Shown in pieces: positions 12,540 through 23,784 of a DNA stretch of 64,000 nt. The notes beneath the pieces were generated by a model, which worked only from the letters and a program-made list of their open reading frames with translations, did not search any database and had not been told where the DNA came from. The position numbers and the translations under genes are program-made. Source of the stretch: Aspidapion aeneum (taxonomy: Eukaryota; Arthropoda; Insecta; Coleoptera; Brentidae); the NCBI GenBank assembly GCA_963576565.1, contig OY755038.1, positions 137,737,624 to 137,801,623 on the forward strand, read 5' to 3'. How positions within the stretch are numbered: position 1 is the stretch's first letter; the number at the start of each line of letters is the position of its first letter.

Positions 12540-13280
12540 TTGACCGCTGATTGTTTTATTGCTGCGCTTCGCAGATTTGTTTCGCGCCGAAACTACGTAT
12601 CCGATTTGTATAGTGATAATGCAACTAACTTTTTCTCAGCTAACCGCAAGCTTTTACAGCTTGATTCTACGCGTCCCATTAAATGGCATTTTATCCCGAG
12701 TAATAGTCCAAATTTTGGAGGACTTTGGGAGTCAGGAATCAAGTCAGTTAAAAAACACTTGATGCGCTTAATAGGACATCAAATATTAACTTTCGAAGAA
12801 CTATACACTGTAACTTGTCAAATCGAAGCTATTTTAAACTCGCGTCCTCTCACTGAAATTTCTAGCGATACAAATGATATTTCCGCGCTGACCCCAGGTC
12901 ACTTTTTATCTCTGGAACCGCTAAGTGCCGTTCCTGACGCAAACTTTATTGATATTAAAATAAATCGTCTCACGCGTTGGCAGCTCCTCCAACGAATCCA
13001 CCAAGATTTTTGGAGACGCTGGCAACAAGAGTATCTCCATACTCTACAACAAAGGAGTAAGTGGTTGGAACCCACTTCAACTCCTGAAGTTGGACGCTTA
13101 GTTATAATTAAAAACGATTTATTACCGCCCCTTCAGTGGCAACTCGGCAGAGTGGTTGAAATTTTTCCCGGTAAGGATGGGATAAATCGAGTAGCCTCTG
13201 TCAAAACCAAGGATAGTTTGTTAAAGAGACCAATCTCTAAACTGTGTCCTTTACCTATTGGCCCCTTGGAAAATGCATAG
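12540..13280 (+). pseudogene. BEL element 1 integrase core and C-terminal domain
   Basis: This third frame continues the integrase. SDNATNFF carries the second catalytic Asp and GGLWESGIKS the catalytic Glu of the DDE triad. The first Asp lies at the end of the preceding frame. The C-terminal part (RWQLLQRIHQDFW ... YLHTLQQRSKW, then a beta-rich GRVVEIFPGKDG tail) is the DUF5641-type domain common to BEL/Pao integrases. It ends 18 bases before the 3' LTR. There is no credible start codon of its own; it is a detached piece of the polyprotein. Confidence 0.9.
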
Positions 13281-13298
13281 CATTATCGGCCGCCAGTA

Positions 13299-14111
13299 TG
13301 TTTCGGTTTCGCAAAAAACCTCTTTTTCTTTTATTCTAATTTTTATTATTTGTTCAGAACATTTTATTTTTATTTTTTAAAACTCATATTTTGGGTTACA
13401 ATTGGGTATAATTGGGTTGTAGTTTTACTCAATAGGTTAAGTTAAATTTAAAACTTACAAACTAGCTATAAACTATCAATTTGGCATAGTTTAATATTTA
13501 AATTCCAAACGCATTTAATAATATATTTCTAATTTTAATTCAATCCTCATATTACTACCGCCCTCTGCATATTTTAATTTAAATCGCGTTTTTATTCTTT
13601 TTAATAAAATTAGAATTCTAAATTCTTTTTATTAGAAGTGATGCGATTTTCCTATAGAGGGCGAAGAAACACGCCGCAAAAACAGGACAGAACCTAAATG
13701 TCGGTCGCCATACACACACGCTCTCGATCGGAATATTTTGAACGATCAACGCTTTTATAAAAAATGGTGAACTCTAAAAACCATTAAATTCCTCTAAAAC
13801 TCCAAACATTGAAACTCGGGAGTGCTGGACCGCTATAGAAGACTTCTGGCGAATCTGGTGCACCAGTTGGAAGAGATCAAGACATCACCGGTAAGTCCCT
13901 CTCCTATAAGATCGCATCATTAATATTTTTCTATTATTTCGCTCTTAAATAGTCAACGTATACCAATATTATTTTTATGTCTCAATTAAATTTCACTTCA
14001 GAAAGGTACGATTTCGCGTGCGTTCCTATACCGTTCAAATGAAAGCGAAGGACTTGTATAAATACAGTCCACTAGGTAAACCACAATTTTTTGAGCTATC
14101 GGAGTGAGACA
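13299..14111 (+). repeat. 3' LTR of BEL element 1
   Basis: It starts TGTTTCGG after the short segment cggccgccagta that should include the second-strand primer, and ends GAGACA followed by atatt, the target duplication. It is 813 bp against 811 bp for the 5' copy. Confidence 0.93.
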
Positions 14112-14116
14112 ATATT

Positions 14117-16023
14117 TGTAGCAAAAAACTTATTGAATTGAAAAAAACAAAATAAAAATATTTTGACTCTTGGAGTTACTTTATATTTATTTTTGGGAAT
14201 TAAAAATAAAATCTTACTTATTGAAAAAAACATATTTTCTCCCTGTTAGTAGGTAAACAGGAGCCAAGTGCAACTAAAAAAAATACCATGTTTGGGCGTC
14301 AGTGATAGGGAACCGGTATTGCCGAAGCAAAAGGCACTGGACACCATCCTAGCAAAAGTGCTTCTTAAAACAAAAAAAAAAAGGATAATGCAATCAGAGG
14401 GGAATTGGCAATAAAAAGTATGTTGGAAAATACTTTTATTTTTAGATATTTGAAAAAAAGGTAAATAATCAAGTAGGTAAATAATCGAGTAGAGTACAAA
14501 TTATAAAATAAAAATTAATTATAAGAAAAATTGAGAGAATAGAGTAATGGTATGGTATTTCGTAATGTAGTTATAACATATCCTCCTAACGCAGGTCACT
14601 TTACGTTAGGGGAGTGAGCAAGATAATTTTTTGTAATGTAACATTTGTAGTTCCCAAATCAAAAACAGAAAAATATATATTTTAATTTGTAGGTTTGCTT
14701 ATCTCATCTGGTCGTCAGCATCGCCTGCAGATGGTGGGACTCCCCACCAGGCTGGACATCTCTCGATTGCAGACATCACAAAGTATCTGCTATCTTTATG
14801 CAAACATCTCGCTATTTTTAAGGTGGCATTTAAATGCTAATATAATAACATTTAAATGCTAATATAATAACTACTACTTAACCTATAAGCCGAAAAGGCC
14901 AACATAAAGAGACAAGGCAAGTGATCCAGCCGCGACAATTTGGTAGTTTGGAAAACGAAATAATCAATCTCATTTATACTTCGCCGGAAGGGCACGGCCA
15001 GTCCGTCATCTGGACTATGGCGAAAACATGGTTGGAATACCCGGCCGGATCTAAAAGGTTAAACGTCGCCGTCTAGCACGCACCATGTTGAATTTTTCTG
15101 CCAAAAAGAAACAATCAATCACCCGTCGGGAAAAAGGTAAAAAACAAATCTCACTTGTTTAATTGCGCATGTGTTCAGTGCTGCCAACAGTCTTCAAAGT
15201 CCGTTTTATAAACGTGACAACTCGTAACGAACCATGGTTACTCGCAAAAGAAAACTCTAGTGGCTGGCAAAATCAAGTCGCCAGAGTAAGTAAAATAGGA
15301 ACCAGGAAACCTGTTTTTGACTTTTAGAGAGAGGTAATTTTTATTGTGGTTAAATCAAAAAGTAAACATTCGGGGCAAATTTTCTTCTAAAGGCGAAAAA
15401 CCGGGCTGACAGAACCACTTTAGTGTAGGCCTCGAGATTCAGGGTCGATGGAGCTAAACGAAAAATTATGATGTAAAAGAGGCCCAGTGTCCCAAAGAAG
15501 ATGGGAATACAGGCAGTTATTTAAGGTAAGACGGCCCTCCACCTGTAAAGGCTACGCCCACTCGGCCAGAACATTATCGACAACCTATTTCTTAAGCCAT
15601 TTTTGACTGACTTTGTAATGCACCTTCGTTACAAAAACCAGGACCGTTACAAACTGCTAAATTTTTTAATCAATTTGCGGAATATAGTAGAACACATTTT
15701 TTTAATAATTTGTGTTAACCCCAAAACTTTGTAGGAGATTTTGTTTCTGATATTTACAAAAAACTGTCAAGGCACATTTGGAGTGTGCTAATGCGCTAGA
15801 AAGGTGTTTCTTTTTTAGGTGCTACCTAGGCTAAAGTTATCAGAGCAATATGTGTGTTTAAGCGCTAACTAGTGCGGTTTGAACACAGTGCATATTTTAA
15901 CCATTTTTAGCACGCAGAACAGTCAATATCTGAAAAACTAATAAATAAAAAAACAAGCCTACGGCAAACAATTAGCAAATAATAAAGTGGTCTGCTAGCT
16001 TAAGACACGTTTATACTATTTAC
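14117..16023. other. unassigned stretch between BEL element 1 and the candidate exon
   Basis: No protein domain is recognised. A short tandem repeat of 'atttaaatgctaatataataac' stands near 14827-14870. The block 14700-15560 is richer in G and C than its surroundings and might be intron or regulatory DNA of the gene suggested by the minus-strand exon, but nothing proves this. Confidence 0.35.
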
Positions 16024-16137
16024 CTGCAGGAATGGAATAGTCACCCTCTTCAACTATTTCGGCATAATCCTCCAAAACTATAGGGGTGCTTGAATTTTCC
16101 GTACATGTTTCTGTATTTTTATTTGGAATGTTAGGCT
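16024..16137 (-). CDS. candidate internal exon of an unidentified host gene
   Basis: On the minus strand a pyrimidine-rich tract ending ttttttag meets a 114-base segment that is open in one frame, and the segment ends at CAG followed by GTAAAT, a good donor site. The exon has 2 bases before and 1 base after a block of 37 complete codons, so phase is kept. The encoded peptide includes TPIVLEDYAEIVEEGDYS, acidic and not low-complexity, unlike the surrounding AT-rich DNA. I do not recognise the protein. No neighbouring exon was found, so the next ones would lie outside the window or beyond the inserted elements. It could be a chance arrangement. Confidence 0.4.
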
Positions 16138-16881
16138 CTAAAAAATGATAACAGAGGGTTTTATTTACAGTTTGACTGATTATTGTCAAATCTATAAATT
16201 TAAGATATTCTTAAATTTTAAACTCAATGGTATGGGTGACTTTAAAACTAATTATTATTACTATATTTGTTATTAATTTTTATACCACATAACTGAACTT
16301 GATAAAAGAACGTCGTTGCATAGTCGTCAAAAAACTATCTTTTTAAGAAAATAAAAAATTATTACCGCCAGGTCACATGGAAATTTAAGATAATAATTCC
16401 CTTCGTCCGTTATTAACTTTTAAATGACACGTTACAACTCTATAAAATAATTACGTCAATAATCGCTGAAAAAATAGACAACCATCTGGTACAACAAGAT
16501 ATCTTAACCAGTCGCGGCGCGTGATAAAAAGATTTCGGGGTGCACACCAAAAAATAAAAATAAAAATTGCGGCGCAGGCAAAAATCTTTTTTCAGTGCCA
16601 CGCTAACTGTTTGGGCCTTCGAGTGGGCCGTCATATCATATAATTTAGAGCAAATAATTAAAAAATTAGATATTTAGTTAGATATTAGTTTTTATAAATA
16701 AATAATAAATTATCACACCTAGCTTATTTTCTCCTCTAATGGCAAAGATGAAAATTTATTTAAATATTGCACGCTAATGCTATCAAAATTAGAAACTTCC
16801 GCCATTGTCAAAATTCCCCAGATTAATATATTTACATTTTCGTAATAAAAAAAAATTGTGTGTGCTTAAGACCACACGGCA
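16138..16881. other. unassigned AT-rich stretch
   Basis: Nothing recognised. It would be intronic if the candidate exon just downstream on the minus strand is real. Confidence 0.3.
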
Positions 16882-17130
16882 GAAGTGTAAACTTCAACAA
16901 GGCGAAATTAATAATACTGGCCCATAACATATTCTGCAAAGCGGACCGAACCGAACTCTTCTGTGTACTGGCCTTCATCTGCATCATCATATCGCTCGCT
17001 GAATGTTTCTCACAGTTAGTCGACTCGAGCCGATTTCACCCGAATGAGCGTTATATAGCCGAGCCTGACGGCTCAGTTGAATTCACTATCCACCAAAACT
17101 GCTAAACGCGCCTAAAGAAGTTTACACTTC
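16882..17130. mobile_element. possible MITE-like unit
   Basis: GAAGTGTAAACTTC at 16882-16895 is matched by its exact reverse complement at 17117-17130, and the similarity extends inward to an AGGCG/CGCCT pair. The 249-bp span is less AT-rich than its flanks and contains an 81-codon open frame of no recognised family. Flanking target duplications are not clear. Confidence 0.3.
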
Positions 17131-17739
17131 AAAAACTACAAACATGTAAAACATCAATATTTTTATTTTTTGCATACTTAGTACTTAAAATTTCAACTCT
17201 ACTCAGTATTATATAATATAATGATTACTTAGTACCGAATACAAAATATCTGATACTTGAATAGGAAGTATCAGTCGATACTTGCAAAAGTAATCGTTGC
17301 ACACACAACTACTAAGTGCACGAATTAAAAGTGCCGGTAATCTGCTCTAACATGCAACGCGAACCGACGACGCAGGGGTCATCACGGGGGTGCGGGCGGC
17401 ATTGAGGCTGGTCTTTGTGTTCGCGCAGTGCAGTAGGAAGGTTCAGATTCTATGTACTGTAAAATTCTATTGGGACATGTCGTCCTCTCTTTCTATATTT
17501 CGTAATTAGCATACGACATAACATCTAGGGTGCATAGAATTTGGTTCCAGTAAATAACAGCGTTGTTTGCATATACGTAGTATTCCTTATATGGTTGTTT
17601 GATGGAGAGTTTGAACACGAATACAAACACATACATCAGGTATTAATTCCTAGAGTATATTCCAGTCTTTAGTGAATTTCTTTTGGTATAATTATGAATC
17701 AAATTAAGGAATGATCAAAGTTTAATATTTTTTTAAGTA
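17131..17739. other. unassigned stretch with a short GC-rich block
   Basis: A block at about 17340-17440 is markedly rich in G and C and contains several CpG dinucleotides. It could belong to the 5' part of the LINE whose reverse-transcriptase fragment follows, but no coding sequence is visible in it. Confidence 0.3.
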
Positions 17740-18118
17740 AAATTTGGGAGTGCACGTGCACATGTACACTTATGGAGAAACCGCCACTGATCTTAACAGA
17801 AGAACAAAAAGGATGCAGGAAAAAATCACAGGGATGTAAAGAACAACTGATTATTGACGAAGTAATAATACAAGATGCCAAACATAGATCACGGAACATC
17901 GCAGTGGCATGGATCGATTATCAGAAAGCATTCGACTCTCTACCACACAGCTGGCTATAAGTTGTAAAAAATCGACAAAAATATAATCAAATTCCTCGGT
18001 GAATGCATGAACTCCTGGAAAACCACTCTTAATCTCACACTGAACAACAGAGAAATAACGACTGATGAAATCAATATTAAAAGCGGTATTTTTAGGGTGC
18101 CGCTGTTAAGCCCAAATT
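17740..18118 (+). pseudogene. LINE reverse-transcriptase fragment
   Basis: From an ATG at 17772 the frame reads LTEEQKGCRKKSQGCKEQ and then AVAWIDYQKAFDSLPHSW. This is the fingers/palm start of a LINE reverse transcriptase, with the Asp of the FD motif. After a stop and a shift the same protein continues with NIIKFLGECMNSWKTTLN and INIKSGIF up to about 18118. The catalytic [FY]xDD motif is absent because the fragment stops before it. The wording of the motif recalls R2/R4-like site-specific LINE families, but the clade is not settled. This is a short, 5'- and 3'-truncated relic. Confidence 0.75.
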
Positions 18119-19067
18119 CACAAAGGTGTACATTCAAAATATATATTTGTATAACTAAAAAATAAGATCATTTTAGTTTTTTTTAATGGCCGCAATAACC
18201 TCCAAAAACCCCCCAGAGTCCCCAAAATCTGAAAGTTTTTTAAAATTTTCTTAAAAAATAAGTTTCTAAGAGAAAATGTTTTAATATACTTTGTTGTAGA
18301 CAATAAAATTCCCTTTTTAGCAAGGTATAATTCAATAAAGTTAGGCTGACAACAAACTCTCCAGCAGCGTCCGTTAAATGAACTTATTTAAAAAAGTTGA
18401 AAAAATACACATGTTTTTCCCAATATTTATTCGATTTTGTTTAAAACTAATATCTATAGGAAAACATGTGTTATATTTTGTTATAGTCAATAAAATTTCC
18501 TTTAAAACGATGTATAACATTATCGGATTGGTTTCATAATGAAAACTTTAGGGGCATTCGTAAATTAAATCAATTAAAAAGAAACAGAAAATAAACTAAA
18601 TGTTTTATCTAATTTTCTCCGAAATGATATAAGAAATATGAAAAACTATGACCATATTTTATTATAGACAGTAAAGTTCCCTTCTCAACTGTGTGAAAGT
18701 CGGTGGGGTTTGACTTGTAACAAACTCTCCAACGACGTCCGTAAATGGGGGTGATTTAAAAAAATAATTAAAAAAAAAACATGTTTTTCACACGTTTTGT
18801 TTAATTTTATTAAAAACAAAGCTTAGTATCAAAAAATGTGTTCTTTACTTCACAATAGACAATAAAAGTTCCATTCGAACGGAGTATAACAAAGTTATTT
18901 TATATTTAAGATCACCAAACTAATCAAATTTTTAGTTTTTATCCAACATTCGTAAAAATTAAGCTTCCTACGACAAAATGTCGTCTTAACTTTTCGGTGG
19001 ATAATGAAATTTCCTTTTAAAAGGTGTGTCACAAAATGTGATAGAAGTTATGGCTAAGTCTCCAGGG
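18119..19067. repeat. diverged tandem repeat, period roughly 170-190 bp
   Basis: A phrase close to 'gacaataaaatttcctttt' followed by 'ggtgtataac' recurs near 18300, 18488, 18665, 18855 and 19003, with 'acaaactctccaacgacgtccgtaaat' between. The copies differ greatly. Related phrases occur at 600-1350 and inside the macro-repeats. Confidence 0.55.
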
Positions 19068-19849
19068 ATGTCCGTATATTTGGGTCACTCCCAAAAATTA
19101 CCAAAAAACATATTTGTATAATTTCCTTAAAACAAAGGGCTGTAGAATATAATAAGGTAAAAAGTATTTTTTTTTAAATAGACTAAATATGTAATAAAAA
19201 TTGATTATTTTGGTTATTTTTGAAAATTTATTTTTATAAATACGCCCCTGTAGGTTTACCTGTGACATAAACCCCACGTTATATTAAAGCTTTTAAAAGG
19301 AAATTATATTTTCTACAATAACAAAAGTGTCATTTTTGAGTAAATTTTATAAAACCTAAAATAAACATGTTTTTTCAAAATAATCAAAATTTACGGACGC
19401 CACCAGAGCTACTTGCTTTTCCTAACCTCATCGACCAATACATCGTTGAACAGGGGTCTTTTCTTAAAAAGATAGCGGCTTAGGAACTGCAAAAAAGTGA
19501 AAAAGCAAAAATTTCGATTTACTATTGTGGCTGCAAAAATCTACATAGTTTTTGAAAAATCGTCAAAACTCATAATTTTAAAAATTCAATTGGAAAGTTA
19601 CCTAACATTCCTTTGGGCCTCGCTCATGCTAAAAACTTATTTCTTTAGGAAAAAATTCAAATTCACTTTTATCCACTGCATTTGAATGTAATATACCATT
19701 ATTATTGTTTTGCGAAATATTTTTAAAACGTTAAAGTTTAGGATCCGTGACTAAAAAGAATCCGTGACTAAAAAGAATCCGTGACTAAAAAGAACAAAAA
19801 TATTCGTGGATAAGCAGGTATAAAAAGGTTTGGTTTCTCTTGTATTTTT

Positions 19850-19960
19850 TCCGTGGTCAGCTCAAAAGCTGTACACTCACGGGGTCCAAGACCTAATGAA
19901 CACCTATTAACTGTTTCGCTATAAACCTCATCTTACGATATTGGTAAGAGAAATAAAAAA
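19850..19960 (-). repeat. hammerhead-type module with the catalytic core deleted
   Basis: The module has the conserved hairpin and 'ggggtccaagacctaat' arm, then jumps from the stem III/GAAA region (attaactgtttcg) straight to 'ctataaacctcatcttacg'. The CUGANGA half and stem II are missing, so no ribozyme is possible. The same deletion is seen near 36360-36450 and 50945-51030. Confidence 0.7.
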
Positions 19961-21436
19961 TAATGCCTGCGATACCTTATTATTTAAACACATGTAGCGT
20001 CATCTACCAAATATTAAAGAAAAAATACAAGAAAAACAAAACCTTTTTGTATATGCTTAACCACGAAAAATTTTTGTTTCTTTTTAAATATATTTATCCA
20101 AAAATTAGCCTGGAAGCTTGAAATTGGACACTGATTTAAAAATAAACCATGTGTCATTTAACAAATTTTTACCTTATATGAAATTAAAGTACGTTATAAA
20201 TTAGTCAAAACTAAGTTTAATTTATTTAATAACTTATTATTTGCCTTTGTCAGCCCCTTATTGCTTTAAAAAATATTAAGGTCACTTTTATCCGTTGCAT
20301 TTGTCATGTAAAATACTACCTAATATTAGTTTTTGCCAAACATTTTGCATAATATATAGTCCAAAGAATTAACCTAGGAACTAAAAATTAGACACTGTCT
20401 TAAAAATGACATCTGTTATTTTGCAAATTTTACTCTGCTCTTTTAAATGAAAGTATACTATACTATAGTTTAATGTGGCATTTGCGAATTTCTTGATATC
20501 TACAAGAGAATTTTTATTTCTGGTTACTTTGTTAAGCGCGCTCTATGAAAATGACAAAACTGTTGCCTGCTTATTATGTAAAAAGGTCGGAGTAAACGAA
20601 TGGTATGGTTTTGAAGATATTGTAATTTTTTTAAAATAAAAATACTTGAAATTTATGGAGCTTTTTAAACATTTCGCGTTAAATTTCAAAAACCATAGGT
20701 CCCAGATAATTTTTTATAATGTAACGAATTGTAGCTCCCACTCCTCTCATGCTACAAAAACAGTGCAGTATAATATTTTATTTGGTTAACTCTTTACCAA
20801 TATTGTATATAAATTTCTCGATTTAGTATTTTTGACTGCAAAAACCTTGCATAGTTTTTGAAAAATCCTCAAAACTCAAAAACTAATCTTAAAAACCAAC
20901 TCTACAGTGACCGAACACTCTCTTAGGTCTACAAATGTTTAAAATAAGGTTACAATTGGTTAAACTGTTTTGGAGTAATGACCAGATATATTTTAAAAAA
21001 CGGCAAAAAAACAGTTAAATTCTGACCAATTTTACCGTATAGTGAAAATACGTCACTGCAGGGGTCCAGAAAAGCAACAAAATGGGGCACATGTCTCTTT
21101 CCGATCTGGCTGAAAAACAATAGGCTTCCTGACCACACATAAGAGTATACTTGTGCAAAATTTCAAGTTTCTAGAGTAACCCCCTGGACACTTATGGTGT
21201 GTCAACGGAGGTACATCAAAAAAAGTCACTTTTTGACGGTTTTTTCCCTATTTCCCCTACTTGAGATTTTCCGATTTGTCTCAAAATAGACACTTTTGGT
21301 CTCCCGTAAGTTCTTAATCAGTGTGCCAAATTTCATCCTTCTACGTCAAAGCGTTCCCAAGTACGCGTCAAAATTCGAGCGTGGTACCGTAGGGGTGCTA
21401 GCGACGGAATAATAATAATAATAATAAAAATCATGT

Positions 21437-21660
21437 TACGGCCGAGGCGCCTCAAGTAATTGATTTTCGCCACAAGCGAAAATCAATAAACATACGGATG
21501 ATTTTCGCTACGCGAAAACATCCGTAAATTAGTTTATTAACAAATTTGCTTCGCAAACAAATTTGTGTTGAGAAAAATTTGCTTCGCAAATTAGTTTATA
21601 AACAAATTTGCCTCGCAAATTTGTGTTGAGAATAATTTGCTTCGCAAATTTTTTACATCC
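21437..21660. repeat. cluster of perfect hairpins, copy A
   Basis: A series of near-perfect inverted repeats follow one another: ATTGATTTTCG...CGAAAATCAAT, ACGGATGATTTTCG...CGAAAACATCCGT, and several copies of AAATTTGCTTCGCAAATTT separated by 'gtgttgagaa'. Each would fold into a stable DNA cruciform or RNA hairpin with a very small loop. Confidence 0.85.
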
Positions 21661-23624
21661 AACACTTTTAAAACTGTTGCAGCATTGATTTTCGCTAAGC
21701 CTCTCGCCTGCGGCGAGATTTTGTGTTTAGTTATTTATAAAAAATATGTTTAACAGTGTTTCCATTTATATCGTACAATAACATTTTAGGGATTGGAAAC
21801 AAAATCATTGTCTACAAGTTTCAAACCAAGAATTTGGAAAATTATTATTGGTTCATAAATTTGTGTTAATAAAATTTGCTTCGCAAAGTTACTTTTGTCA
21901 ATAAGTTGCTTTGCAAATTTAATTTACCAGTATTAATTTAAGTTAATATGGAACTCATACAAGTTATTAAAAAGTGCATTTTTCATCCCTTAAATGTGTA
22001 ACTCTCGGTTTGCTCATGCGACAGACTCACGGTCTCAAAAAATTACATATTTTCCTTGATACTTAATCAAGTATCATTTCCTCATAAATTAATTAATCTT
22101 TTATTCTATAAAATCTATAAAATCCGTTTAGTGGTTCTTTAAATAATTGTTATTCCAACTGTTGCTTTAACTTCTGTCTGCAATAATTTCCTTATAAATT
22201 CACTGAACCGATTTCAATATTAAAAACAGAAATATTGCTCTTTGAACAAAACTATTGAAATTTTCCTACATTTTTAAATCCAAGATGTTGGAAAAAAGTC
22301 AAGTTTGCCCTTCTTGGAAGGATCATTTCTTTGTATGTTGCGAGGATTTATTTTTATATGATTAGTACCTCGTTGTGAGTGGTGGATTTTATAAATATAT
22401 TCAAAAAAGGGTCGAAAAATTTCTCGTAATATAAGAAACAACTATCCTTTATGGAGGGTCAAATTCGATTTAGTAAGCCATATTATATTTAGAGTTGGCG
22501 GAGAATTTCGCCATGATGCTTTTTATTTTATTGTCGGTTTAGTAATAATGAATTTATGAGGAAATGAATGCACATAGAAATGGCAAGGCAATCGCATAAT
22601 CTGTAAAACTTTTCCGTAAAAAATCAAAAAATTTTCAATAAATATAAGAATAAACAGCCATTTTAAAAAGTAAAGTTTTTATGCCCGCCATTTTGGATTT
22701 TACAATGACGGCAAATTTTAATAGTGATCTTTTAAAAGCAATCAATCTGTTCCACTTTATATTTTATTAAAATCGGTTCGGCAAAAATTTATTTATGAGG
22801 AAGACAGGATTTAGAAGACAACGTTACAACCGATAAAACAATATAGTTGAAGAAAAAATCAATTTTTAGAGAGTGAAATCGTTTTTAACGATTCAGATCT
22901 CGTTGTGCTTAACAAAGATAGAGCTTTTCTACAAACAAAAAAAATATCCAAAATTTCCACACATTTCCAACTTAAGAATAAACAAGCCTCTTTTAAGGGT
23001 CAGGATGATGGACAAAAATATACTTTTACACAAATGTCCGATCAATCAATCCCTGCCAACTACTCTTTGCTTTGGTAAAATTGGTGTTATAGTTGGAAAG
23101 TTATACCAAAAAACATTTTGTCGGGTTTTTTTGCCCACCAGGTATATTTGAAAAGCGCTGACTTTTATAAATTGGTTATTTTCAGACCAAAATGATACTT
23201 TCAAATATCTTAAAATTCTTACCATAACATACAAACATTTAACATAATATCAGGGTGTAATAATAGCAAACTTTAGTAGGTGGTAGAAAAGATCAAAAGA
23301 AGGATTGTTTCTTATTATATTTTGCATCATACTTCTTTATTTGTTAGATAAAGGGTGCCAAACTTAACAGCTATTTTTTTTTTGTTATAACTTCCTTAAA
23401 AATCATTACGGAAAATCGACAATTTCTGAAATTATGCATGACAATAAGGGTAATAATTAAATGGTAAAATTATTTGAAAATAAATAGAAATACTCAACAT
23501 TATTACCAAAAATCGTTAAAATATGGTGCTAATATTATTATTTTATATTTGTTTTAAGGGGCCATTAGACATGTACAAAAATCTATTTCAATTTCTTTTG
23601 TGTAAATTTAATAGCTCATAAAAA

Positions 23625-23639
23625 TATTAATTCTTAAAA
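23625..23639. repeat. left 15-bp flanking duplication of the satellite insertion
   Basis: The sequence tattaattcttaaaa stands here and again at 34331-34345. The uninterrupted site is present once in the macro-repeat copy at 40645-40659. The last few A residues could also belong to the inserted unit. Confidence 0.8.
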
Positions 23640-23784
23640 ATCAAACAAGTTTCATGGCTAATCGGGCAAAAAGGAGTTTTTTGTTTCCCTTTTATTTTTC
23701 CGTGGGTAGCTTGAAAGCTTAACCTCACGGGGGTCCAAGATCTAATGGACACCTAATAAGTGTTGACAGTTAACCGTTTCGTCC
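23640..23784 (-). repeat. partial 514-bp unit at the left end of the insertion
   Basis: The segment from 'atcaaacaagtttcatggc' to 'ccgtttcgtcc' matches the 514-bp unit, stopping inside stem II of the hammerhead. The rest of this unit resumes at 27217 beyond the inserted 3.4-kb element. The ribozyme strand is minus. Confidence 0.9.
23751..23784 (-). ncRNA. hammerhead ribozyme, 3' half, split by an insertion
   Basis: It contains stem I 3' strand, the GUC site, stem III with UUAA loop, GAAA and one strand of stem II. The other half (CUGAGGAG and the stem I 5' strand) lies at 27217-27244. The halves together give the same 62-base length as intact copies. Confidence 0.85.

Larger units (their letters stand above)
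6666..14111 (+). mobile_element. BEL/Pao LTR retrotransposon 1
   Basis: The element has two LTRs (6666-7476 and 13299-14111), a 511-bp leader and a gag-pol region in the order coiled-coil Gag, zinc knuckles, aspartic protease, reverse transcriptase, RNase H, integrase. The protein order and the C-terminal domain after the integrase are those of BEL/Pao elements. It is flanked by a 5-bp target duplication, atatt, at 6661-6665 and 14112-14116. The LTRs differ by only three substitutions and one 2-bp length change that I can see, so insertion is recent. Two frameshifts break the polyprotein, so this copy is not autonomous as read. No envelope gene is present. Confidence 0.95.
19068..23639 (+). 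repeat. macro-repeat copy A
   Basis: From 'atgtccgtatatttgggtcact' onward the sequence is collinear with copies at 35101, 49734 and (from later in the unit) 60770. Landmarks are a degenerate hammerhead-type module (about 19740-20060), a block beginning near 20820, a GTCTCCCGTAAGTTC block near 21300, a hairpin cluster (21437-21660) and an AT-rich 3' part ending in attaattcttaaaa. The collinear continuation resumes at 34346 after the inserted satellite array. No protein is encoded. The unit may be a very large satellite or a decayed element. Confidence 0.8.

Noticed and set aside
22873..23234. ORFs in the 3' part of the macro-repeat (92 and 62 codons)
   Set aside because: Repeated in copies B and D with different breaks; composition is that of non-coding AT-rich DNA.
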